Source of the DNA: Bryobacteraceae bacterium
Lineage (GTDB): Bacteria > Acidobacteriota > Terriglobia > Bryobacterales > Bryobacteraceae
NCBI GenBank assembly: GCA_029975915.1
Contig: JARKOC010000426.1
Coordinates: 1-12,520, forward strand
DNA: 12,520 nucleotides
Direction of reading: 5' to 3'
Below, piece after piece: positions 1-6,266 of the stretch. How positions within the stretch are numbered: position 1 is the stretch's first letter; every line of letters begins with the position of its first letter. Both the position numbers and the translations under genes were made by a program. A model generated the notes under the pieces. It made no database searches, was not told the origin of the DNA, and saw only the letters and a program-made list of their open reading frames with translations.

Positions 1-247
1 GAGGGGGTTTGCGGAGAACTCGAAAAAAACTAGGAAAGCACAAAATGGCATCCGGTGATTGGAGACCGGGTGCAAAGGTGAGTGTGGGTGACCCGGAAGG
101 ATTTACAAAAACATCACAAGGTCACAATGGGAGAAGGGATAGGAGAAGAGACATCCAAAGAAAAGTCAAAACGAATTGTCCATCCCTGCCTTCCTCTCCT
201 GGCCGAGAGACGAATATTGGGAGGGAGCACAGCGACCACTTCAGACA
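1..247. other. Left flanking DNA, probable 3' region of a host gene
   Basis: No convincing coding region was found here. It lies downstream of the proposed minus-strand host exon that stops at 248-250, so it is most simply that gene's 3' untranslated and intergenic sequence. It is less GC-rich than the retroelement coding regions. Short overlapping open frames on both strands have no recognisable motifs and look like chance. Confidence 0.4.
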
Positions 248-336
248 TCAACCAACTCGAGCCTTACTCTTCTTGCGGCCGGTGCTCTTCTTGCGCGGGG
301 CCGGAGGCGCGGGCGCCGAGAGCTCGTAGATGAAGT
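248..336 (-). CDS. Putative last exon of a host gene (C-terminal basic tail)
   Basis: Reading the minus strand from 336 gives FIYELSAPAPPAP followed by the lysine/arginine-rich tail RKKSTGRKKSKARVG and a TGA stop at 248-250. Just upstream (337-372) is a pyrimidine-rich stretch ending in CAG, a good 3' splice acceptor, so this is probably a terminal exon; the first full codon is the F at 334. The frame is also open to 412, so an unspliced reading is possible. The basic tail resembles nuclear or nucleolar protein ends, but I do not recognise the protein. The upstream part of the gene is absent, because retroelement sequence starts at 413, so the insertion probably lies in an intron or has disrupted the gene. 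Identity is unknown and the exon call is tentative. Confidence 0.35.
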
Positions 337-372
337 CTGGGGCGATCGGAACGGAAGAAGGGAGAGGGAGAC
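337..372 (-). promoter_or_regulatory. Candidate 3' splice site (polypyrimidine tract and CAG)
   Basis: On the minus strand this stretch is rich in C and T and ends in CCCCAG immediately before the open frame that terminates at 248. It fits a spliceosomal acceptor. A second possible acceptor, ATTAG, lies just upstream at about 372-376. The matching donor is not visible, because the sequence to the right of 412 is LTR. Confidence 0.35.
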
Positions 373-412
373 TAATTGTGGTCGGAAGGGCGTGCGAGGT
401 GGGTGCCCCGGT

Positions 413-484
413 TGTGGGAAACTCTCACCAAACAATGTGGCGCGCAAAAACTGTATTTCACCATTGGGAATACCAGCAAACCCC
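413..484 (-). repeat. Truncated copy of the element-2-type 93-bp LTR
   Basis: These 72 bases start TGTGGGAAAC and are identical to 5963-6034, the left part of element 2's 3' LTR. The last 21 bases of the LTR, which end CACAACA on the plus strand, are missing. In their place the 3' LTR of element 1 starts at 485. The simplest reading is that element 1 inserted into a pre-existing LTR of the element 2 family. No junction palindrome lies to the left of 413, so this copy was a solo LTR or a 3' LTR, not a 5' LTR. Confidence 0.75.
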
Positions 485-621
485 TATTGCCTCGATGGAA
501 TGTTGAGACAAGGTAAAACACAGGAGTGTATTCGCTTAGCGGGAAAAAAGTGGATCTCACCCAGGAGGATCAAAGATGAAAGACAAACAAAGAAAAAACC
601 AAAACACAAAGACAAGCGAAA

Positions 622-663
622 GTGCCACAGACCCAATAAAACAATCACGGAAAAGTGGCACAA
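622..663. repeat. Inverted repeat GTGCCAC / GTGGCAC inside element 1's 3' LTR
   Basis: The heptamers GTGCCAC and GTGGCAC can form a 7-bp stem around a loop of roughly 27 nt. It lies inside the LTR under either boundary choice. Its role is unknown; an RNA hairpin in the U3/R region is one possibility. Confidence 0.3.
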
Positions 664-920
664 ACGGCGCAAAACCGGTGGTTCTGCAACACTGCCTCCA
701 TTAAATGACATCTAAACTAAATGTGGGCAAGAAGAACGACCGGAGAAGTGCACTTGGGAGCACCATGTGAAGACCCCCGGAAATTCAGACAACTACTGGA
801 CTTGCGGCCAGCCTATATGACCCATCACAGCATGACATCATTGCGTTGCATTCCAATTGGCGACCATGCAGAAACAACCAAGGGAACCCAGCAAAAAGCC
901 AAATGAAGTTTGACAGGTTT

Positions 921-953
921 TAACAGGGTGTCCCATAATTCTTTTCGGGACAC
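921..953 (+). repeat. Short inverted repeat with a CAGGGTGTCCC motif (mariner-end-like)
   Basis: A TA dinucleotide is followed by ACAGGGTGTCCC, and GTGTCCC (928-934) is inverted as GGGACAC (947-953) with a 12-nt loop. Terminal repeats of some Tc1/mariner transposons begin with a similar ACAGGGTGT sequence. No partner copy or transposase was seen in the window, so a degenerate transposon end is only a guess. A simple hairpin is equally possible. Confidence 0.25.
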
Positions 954-965
954 ACATAATACTTC

Positions 966-972
966 TATAAAA
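966..972 (+). promoter_or_regulatory. TATA-like box (TATAAAA)
   Basis: CTATAAAAG reads as a good TATA box on the plus strand, antisense to element 1. On the minus strand it reads CTTTTATAG, a weaker TATA-like sequence that could serve the LTR promoter if the LTR extends to about 1044. Position and motif only; no other promoter evidence. Confidence 0.3.
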
Positions 973-1045
973 GTCCGACACTGACAAGGGCAGAAATTGG
1001 GGAGGAGAAGGGAAGGTGGAAGGAAGGATGTGAGGTCACAGTCAG

Positions 1046-1064
1046 CCCACCCTGCCCCCCCTTC
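1046..1064 (-). other. Candidate polypurine tract of element 1
   Basis: The minus strand reads GAAGGGGGGGCAGGGTGGG, about 20 bases downstream of the polyprotein stop. Such a tract primes plus-strand DNA synthesis directly upstream of a 3' LTR in Ty3/gypsy elements. If it is the functional tract, the 3' LTR starts at about 1044. Confidence 0.45.
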
Positions 1065-1083
1065 AATGCAGGGCCACAGCTAG

Positions 1084-4000
1084 TCAGTGGTGCCCACGGG
1101 CAGGAACAGGGAACTCAACAGGGGCGGATGGCCGAACGACAGGGCGAAGGCGATGGTCGCGGATGTAAGCCTTGATGGTGTCATCGTTGCGGCAGTCAGC
1201 GAAAAGGACCCAGCCACGGGTGTCATCGCGGGCATACTCGTCGTAGCCCAGCCAGCGCACGCGAAACCACCATTGGCCATGGCGGTCAACAAGGTGCTCA
1301 TGGACCAGGTCAACGTAGTACTGGTCAGTCTTGAGGGCCTCGGCACGCAGCTCGCGCTCAGTCAGCGTTCCGGGGTAGAAGGCATGCAGGCGGTTGACGT
1401 GCGCGTTGAAGCGGCGGCCACTGGTGATGTCTTGCAGCTCGTAGACGAGGTCACGCGGTTTGGCAAGGACAAGGTAGGGTCCGCGCCAAGGAGGCGAGAG
1501 TTTGTCGGCGGTGTCGTCGTAGGCCAGCACGTAGTCGCCAGGGTCGTAGTCAGCGCGGCGGCGCCGGTTAGCCTTGAGCAGACGATCGCGAGCGGCCTTG
1601 AAGGCAGCGGCTTCAGCCTCGCGACACTGTTCGTAAATCTCGTAGATGCGGCGCGAGAAGGTGGACGGGTCGTCCTCGTCGAAGACCAGGCCCAGCGCGT
1701 TGTGCAATGGCAGTCGGGCCTTGAAGCCATGAACAACCTCATACGGAGTGAAGCCGGTTGTGCGCGAGACGGAGGTGTTCATCGCAAAACGCACGAGTGG
1801 CAGGACATCGCTCCATTCGTCGCCGTGCGCACGCACCAGAGCGCGAAGAGTGTTCACGACGACGGCATTCGCGCGCTCTACAACACCCTGGCTTTCAGGA
1901 TGATGCGAGGTGCCGATGTGGTGCTCGACCTCGAGCTCGCGGCAGATGTTGGCGATGGCCTCGTTGTCGAAGTGGCTGCCCCCGTCCGTGGACAGCCTGT
2001 GAGGAACACCGTGCTCGGTGATCCAGACGTCGATAATCGCGCGGGCGGTGTTGCGCGCGTTGGCCTCGGTCACCGCAGCCAGCTCGACGTAGCGACTAAA
2101 GCGGTCAATCATGGTCAGCACGTACTTGAACCCCTTGCTGGCACGAAGCGGCCCGATGTAGTCCAGAAACACAGTCTGGAAGGGGAAGTCGGCCGCTGTG
2201 CTGAACATGTCCGAGGCAGGATGGCGCCGCGCGCGAAGCTTCTGGCAGATGACGCAGGTCTTGACCAGCTGACCAACGTCGGCGTCCATGCCAGGCCATT
2301 GCAGGACAGAGCCAATGCGGGCGAGTGTGCGGTCGATCCCGTAGTGGCCTGCGAAGGGGCTCGCGTGTCCGAGGGCGAAGATCTTGGCGACCATGTCCGC
2401 GTCGGGTCGCTCGCGCAGGTGCATGACGCCGGCGGCGTCTTGGTCGTAGCCCAGGAGCTCAACTAGGTTGCGCAGGGAGTCCGCGTCGCCGCTGATGTCG
2501 GCGGAGGGCAAGGGGGCGGCAACGGCAATTGCTGCGAGGCCGGCGGATGCAGTGGGCAGACGGTCGGCGACCGACACGTCGGTCCCTTCGTGGCAGTTGT
2601 CAGAGGGCAGCAGGCGGGAGAGGGCATCGGCAACGCAGTTGGTGCGCCCTGGGGTGTAGTGAATCACCAGATCAAATTCGTTGAGCAGCAGGGCCCAGCG
2701 CTGCAGGCGCTTGTTGGCCGAAGATCGGAGGAAGCGAAGATTGCTATGATCGGTGTAAATTGTGATTGGCCCGAAGACATACGGTCGAGCCTTCTCGAGT
2801 CCCTGAAGAATGGCGAGCGCTTCCAGCTCGATGGTGGCATAATGCTGCTCGGCGGGGGCAAGCTTACGCGAGAAGAACAGAATGGGCTCCTCGGTGCCCT
2901 CGGCGCGCTTCTGCAGCAGCGCGCCTCCGACGCCGACCGAGGAGGCGTCGGTCCGTAAGATCAGCGAGGCCGACGGGTCGGCGTGTGCGAGCGGCTGAGC
3001 GGCGGCGATGCCGTCGACGATGGCGCGGAAGGCTGCATGTTGCGCGTCTCCCCACACGAACTTGGAGTCGTGCTTAACGAGGTCCCAAAGCGGTGCGGCA
3101 AGCATCGCGAAGTTGGGAAGGAATCTTGCAAAATATTGTGCTAGCCCCAAGAAGCTTCTGACATTGTCCTTGGTCCGCGGCTCGGCCATGTCGACGAGTG
3201 GGCGCATGCGCTCGGGATCGATGCGCACACCCTGCGGCCCCACAAGCATGCCAAGGTAGGGCAGCTCGACGGGCGCAATGCGGCACTTGTCACCGCGCAT
3301 CTTGAGGTTGAGCTCCTCGCAGCGGTCGAGGATGGCCACGAGCAGGTCGCAGAAGCGCTCGAAGGTCTTCTCGCAGGCCCCGATGTCGTCTTGGTAGGTA
3401 ACGACGCCGCGAAGATCCTTGAAGGCGTCCGCGATGGTCCGTTGAAAATAAGAAGGGCCATTCATCACGCCAAACGGAAGGCGCTTGAACCTGTAGAGGC
3501 CGTCGGCGGTGACGAAGGCCAGAATGTCGCGCGCCTCCACCGCTAGGGGGGCTTGGTTATACCCCGACACAAAGTCGAACGACGCCATCCAGGGGCAGTC
3601 GCGGAAGTGCTGGAACAGGTCGGGGATGGCCGGCAAGGGGAACGCATCCTTGACGGTGAGGGCGTTGACCTTGGTGTAGTCCACACAGGTGCGCCACTCG
3701 CCGTTGCGTTTGAGAGCCAGCGTCACGGGCGAGGACCACGGGCTGACGCAGGGCTCCACGATGTCGAGGGCGGCCCACTTCTGGATCTGAGCGCGGGTTG
3801 CCTCGACCTTTGCCGGCGTGGCCCGGCGTGGCGCCTGGCAGACGGGTTCGGCGCCAGGCTTCAGGACAACGGTGAAGGGGCGGAGGCGGGCCGGCTCGCG
3901 GTTGAGCGGGCCAAACACGGTGTCGGCATAGCGGGCCAAGATGGAGCGCAGCACAGCACTCTGCTCGGGCGTTGCGACGCCCTCCTCCACCGTGGGCACA

Positions 4001-5892
4001 GGGGACTCGGGCACAGCGTCGGGATCCCGTGAGATGCCGAGCACATCGGGCAGCGGGTCTTCGGTGCCGAGCCAGTCAAGCTTGGGCACGTGGTCGCCGA
4101 AGGTGACGGTGAACCCTCGGACGCCAGGGAAGCCGAGGATCACATAGTCGGCCGGCTCGTCGCCCGAGAGGATGTACACAGTGTTGTCACGAACAGGGGC
4201 GTCGGCGCTCAGCGCGATGCTGAGGGTGCAGCACTGGTCATAGGCGACCAGGGTCTTGTTGTCGGCGAGGCGTGCGCGTTGTGGCGGGCATGGGTGCACA
4301 ACTAATCCGAGCTGAGAAGCGTAGCGGCGGCTCGTGAAGGACGCCGCGGCGCCACTGTCCAGCAGCAGGCGCGTCTCGATGCCGCGGGCGTCCTTGCAGC
4401 ACAAGAATGGGCGCTTGTCGCCCTGCACCTTGGAGGGTGGCACGCGCATCAGGTCCTGGCCGTCCCCTACCGCGCATAAGGGGAGCAAGTCATCGTCATC
4501 ACGGGCCGTCGCAGGGCTAGCATGGCGCTCGGCCGAGCCAATGGCCGCTAGGGGGCGAGCGGACGACGACGATGACGAAGAAGATGAAGGCGCCGCATCT
4601 CGGCGATAAGATGACGAGGACGCGGGGGGGGCGCCTTGGCGGTCTCGGCGGAACTCTGGGGCTGGAAAACGCTGAGGTGGATTGCGCTCGCGGCTGCTGC
4701 GGCGCGGTGGATGGCTGCGATCATCGGGTCTGGCAGCGTGGCGCGCGAGGCCATAACCTGTCGAGGTTGCACTGGCGACTGACTGCAGCGGAGGAGCCAT
4801 GGCAGTTGACGGGGCAGGTCGCTTGATGGAGGAGGTCGTGAGATCGCCCTCCTTGAACGCCTTGCAATCGGCGGCGCGGTGGCCTGGTCGGCGGCATCGC
4901 AGGCAAAGGCCCTCGCGCTTGCAGCGCGCATACTCCTCCGGTGTCAGCTTCTGCACATGTGGTCCGTCACGGCGACGTGCTGCAAAAGCCCCTGCTGCTG
5001 ACACGGGTGGGCTGGCAACGTGGACACGACGAGCGCGATCGCCTTCGCTAGACATGGCGTGGCTCGCAGCCGGTCCCGAGCCGGGCAGCAGGACAGCGGT
5101 GAGATCAAAACGATGAGCAAGCTCGGTCGCCGAGCTGAACAGTGCCGCCAAGGACTCGGGCTTGTTGATCCGAGTGAGTGCATCGAGATGCTCGCGGAGG
5201 TGCCCGTGCAGACAGCGAGAGAACAGACGAACAAGCGCGGGATTGTCCTCCTTGAAACCCAACAGAGTAACGGTCTTGACAAAAGTGTCGTAAAACAGGG
5301 CCAGCTGAGTGGCCAGAGGAACTCGGGAATGTTGAGGTCTGAAATTCAGCCGCGAAAGGATCCTTGCACGCTCGAGTGCATCCGTCGGGACGCATTCAAG
5401 CGCAACAAGCTTGAGGACAAGCTTGTCGTCGGCAGGCAGGCCGTTCTTGAGGCCATGGTTGACACAAATGAGACGCTGAATGCTGCTATGCAGCATGGCC
5501 GCGACAGGTGGCAGTCGGAGCGTAGGATAGGTCTGCTTGAATCTTCGCAAGTCGTCGAGGAAGTCGTAGAACGCATCGAAGGTAGTAGTCAGCAGCAACG
5601 GCAACGTGGGGCCAGCAACACCGTAATAGGCAGCTGGCAGGCGATCGGCGAGTCGGGCCGCAGGCGCACCCTTGACCTCGAGATCGGCGATCGTAGCGGG
5701 AGGTGACGCATCACCTCCAGTCTTGACCTCAGATGGTGCTGAGGTGGTTGCAGCGAAGTCATCATTAAACAATCCTTGGATGTAAGTCATATCTGCATCA
5801 GCAGGCAGTAAGTCGAGATCAGTGGTAGTGCTTGATGCCATCGAGAATGGTTCTAGTAAGCTTACTATTGCCTCGATGGAATGTTGAGACAA
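1084..5892 (-). CDS. gag-pol: Element 1 gag-pol polyprotein (Ty3/gypsy, chromovirus-like)
   Basis: One uninterrupted 1602-codon frame encodes the retrotransposon capsid and replication enzymes. Numbering from the first Met: gag core about 100-270; CCHC zinc knuckle C330, C333, H338, C343; aspartic protease LLLDSGA with D512 and a later ILG at 585; reverse transcriptase about 670-890 with FDF (D773), LPFGVMNGP and YQDD 833-836; RNase H with D972, E1024, D1048 and D1089; integrase zinc finger H1176, H1183, C1213, C1216; DDE core D1244, D1303, E1339 with the expected 35-residue spacing; GPY at 1471; chromodomain about 1526-1585 with W1547 and Y1550. A poly-serine run lies near 436-444. There is no frameshift or stop between gag and pol. 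The first 9 or so codons lie in the LTR remnant, so the Met at 5841 (MASSTTTD) is the likelier start. Confidence 0.93.
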   Translation of the reverse strand: MSQHSIEAIVSLLEPFSMASSTTTDLDLLPADADMTYIQGLFNDDFAATTSAPSEVKTGGDASPPATIADLEVKGAPAARLADRLPAAYYGVAGPTLPLLLTTTFDAFYDFLDDLRRFKQTYPTLRLPPVAAMLHSSIQRLICVNHGLKNGLPADDKLVLKLVALECVPTDALERARILSRLNFRPQHSRVPLATQLALFYDTFVKTVTLLGFKEDNPALVRLFSRCLHGHLREHLDALTRINKPESLAALFSSATELAHRFDLTAVLLPGSGPAASHAMSSEGDRARRVHVASPPVSAAGAFAARRRDGPHVQKLTPEEYARCKREGLCLRCRRPGHRAADCKAFKEGDLTTSSIKRPAPSTAMAPPLQSVASATSTGYGLARHAARPDDRSHPPRRSSRERNPPQRFPAPEFRRDRQGAPPASSSSYRRDAAPSSSSSSSSSARPLAAIGSAERHASPATARDDDDLLPLCAVGDGQDLMRVPPSKVQGDKRPFLCCKDARGIETRLLLDSGAAASFTSRRYASQLGLVVHPCPPQRARLADNKTLVAYDQCCTLSIALSADAPVRDNTVYILSGDEPADYVILGFPGVRGFTVTFGDHVPKLDWLGTEDPLPDVLGISRDPDAVPESPVPTVEEGVATPEQSAVLRSILARYADTVFGPLNREPARLRPFTVVLKPGAEPVCQAPRRATPAKVEATRAQIQKWAALDIVEPCVSPWSSPVTLALKRNGEWRTCVDYTKVNALTVKDAFPLPAIPDLFQHFRDCPWMASFDFVSGYNQAPLAVEARDILAFVTADGLYRFKRLPFGVMNGPSYFQRTIADAFKDLRGVVTYQDDIGACEKTFERFCDLLVAILDRCEELNLKMRGDKCRIAPVELPYLGMLVGPQGVRIDPERMRPLVDMAEPRTKDNVRSFLGLAQYFARFLPNFAMLAAPLWDLVKHDSKFVWGDAQHAAFRAIVDGIAAAQPLAHADPSASLILRTDASSVGVGGALLQKRAEGTEEPILFFSRKLAPAEQHYATIELEALAILQGLEKARPYVFGPITIYTDHSNLRFLRSSANKRLQRWALLLNEFDLVIHYTPGRTNCVADALSRLLPSDNCHEGTDVSVADRLPTASAGLAAIAVAAPLPSADISGDADSLRNLVELLGYDQDAAGVMHLRERPDADMVAKIFALGHASPFAGHYGIDRTLARIGSVLQWPGMDADVGQLVKTCVICQKLRARRHPASDMFSTAADFPFQTVFLDYIGPLRASKGFKYVLTMIDRFSRYVELAAVTEANARNTARAIIDVWITEHGVPHRLSTDGGSHFDNEAIANICRELEVEHHIGTSHHPESQGVVERANAVVVNTLRALVRAHGDEWSDVLPLVRFAMNTSVSRTTGFTPYEVVHGFKARLPLHNALGLVFDEDDPSTFSRRIYEIYEQCREAEAAAFKAARDRLLKANRRRRADYDPGDYVLAYDDTADKLSPPWRGPYLVLAKPRDLVYELQDITSGRRFNAHVNRLHAFYPGTLTERELRAEALKTDQYYVDLVHEHLVDRHGQWWFRVRWLGYDEYARDDTRGWVLFADCRNDDTIKAYIRDHRLRPVVRPSAPVEFPVPARGHH
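5854..5867. repeat. Perfect 14-bp palindrome at element 1's LTR/internal junction
   Basis: TAGTAAGCTTACTA is a perfect palindrome. Its last two plus-strand bases are the terminal bases of the LTR; the rest occupies the primer-binding-site position. The likely start codon of the polyprotein (5841) is 13 bases downstream on the minus strand. Element 2 has an equivalent palindrome at 12260-12273. A usual TGG-type tRNA primer site does not start at the LTR edge. Confidence 0.8.
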
Positions 5893-5962
5893 GGTAAAAC
5901 ACAGGAGTGTATTCGCTTAGCGGGAAAAAAGTGGATCTCACCCAGGAGGATCAAAGATGAAA
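5866..5962 (-). repeat. Remnant (U5 end) of element 1's 5' LTR
   Basis: These 97 bp match 485-581 without a difference that I can see. They are followed on the minus strand by the junction palindrome and the polyprotein, as expected for the inner end of a 5' LTR. The outer part is missing and replaced by element 2's 3' LTR starting at 5963. Confidence 0.8.
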
Positions 5963-6055
5963 TGTGGGAAACTCTCACCAAACAATGTGGCGCGCAAAAA
6001 CTGTATTTCACCATTGGGAATACCAGCAAACCCCTTTCAGACAACATTCACAACA
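5963..6055 (-). repeat. 3' LTR of element 2 (93 bp)
   Basis: It starts TGTGGG and ends CAACA on the plus strand. It matches 12272-12364 at 92 of 93 positions (A at 5985 against C at 12294) and is identical to 413-484 over their 72 shared bases. A polypurine tract precedes it on the sense strand. It directly abuts the truncated LTR of element 1. Confidence 0.85.
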
Positions 6056-6068
6056 CTTCCCCTTCTTC
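6056..6068 (-). other. Polypurine tract of element 2
   Basis: The sense (minus) strand reads GAAGAAGGGGAAG and joins directly to the LTR start TGTTGTG. Position and composition are those of the plus-strand primer of an LTR retrotransposon, which supports calling 5963-6055 the 3' LTR. Confidence 0.8.
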
Positions 6069-6266
6069 GCGATGTGGTTTGGATAGGAGGTCAGGGCAAT
6101 TGAGAGATCAATGGTGAAAGAAGACGAAAAAGTGACGAATAATGAAGATGCAAACAATTCCAAGTATTTCTCTTCCTCCTTCTCTTCTAAGAGATCAAGG
6201 AATGATCGAAGAAGACATCAGCAGACAAAGACATAGGCAGCAGTACCAGGGGCATGAAGGCTGAGA
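6069..6266 (-). other. 3' untranslated region of element 2
   Basis: About 200 non-coding bases lie between the polyprotein stop (6267) and the polypurine tract. A second purine-rich run on the sense strand, at about 6163-6189, could act as an additional plus-strand primer. No other feature was seen. Confidence 0.6.

Larger units (their letters stand above)
485..1044 (-). repeat. 3' LTR of element 1 (right boundary uncertain: 1044 or 691)
   Basis: The left edge is fixed by the direct repeat with 5866-5962. The other edge cannot be read directly because the 5' LTR is truncated. Option one is a start near 1044 on the minus strand (TGACTGTG), immediately after a strong G-rich polypurine tract at 1046-1064; this gives an LTR of about 560 bp. 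Option two is a start at 691 (TGTTGCAG), preceded by AATGGAGGCAG. That start shares TGTTG with element 2's LTR, gives about 207 bp and leaves 692-1083 as 3' untranslated DNA. On the minus strand the inner end reads GGCAATA, not the usual CA. Confidence 0.5.
692..1083. other. Non-coding 3' region of element 1 (LTR U3 or 3' UTR)
   Basis: No credible coding region lies in these ~390 bases between the polyprotein stop and the nearest alternative LTR edge. The region holds an inverted repeat at 928-953 next to a CAGGGTGTCCC motif, a TATAAAA box read on the plus strand (966-972), a plus-strand purine-rich run at about 985-1032, and a minus-strand polypurine tract at 1046-1064. If the LTR starts near 1044, most of this is U3 sequence. 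Confidence 0.5.
485..5962 (-). mobile_element. Element 1: Ty3/gypsy chromovirus-like LTR retrotransposon, 5' LTR truncated
   Basis: The minus-strand element carries a complete gag-pol ORF (1084-5892) between two copies of an LTR sequence. The 97 bp at 485-581 and 5866-5962 are direct repeats: the U5 end of the 3' LTR and what remains of the 5' LTR. The copies diverge after the bases GATGAAA. At the right the repeat stops exactly where element 2's LTR begins (5963), so the upstream part of the 5' LTR is missing. The ORF is intact, which suggests a fairly recent copy, but without its 5' U3 region it should not be transcribed from its own promoter. It has the same orientation as element 2. Confidence 0.8.

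Noticed and set aside
413..581. The 72-bp and 97-bp repeats at the left read as a single composite LTR
   Set aside because: The order of the two repeats is reversed at 5866-6055, and the 93-bp repeat occurs alone at 12272-12364. They are better explained as LTRs of two different elements.
9..715. Overlapping short open frames at the left end on both strands
   Set aside because: They lack domains, overlap each other in several frames and cross the LTR fragment boundaries. Only the terminal-exon reading at 248-336 had supporting signals.
1087..2466. 459-codon open frame on the plus strand antisense to element 1 integrase
   Set aside because: It is the reverse complement of conserved integrase and chromodomain coding sequence in GC-rich DNA, with no recognisable domain of its own.
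5865..6047. Short minus-strand frame joining element 2's LTR to element 1's LTR remnant
   Set aside because: It is created by the junction of two LTRs and contains no known motif.
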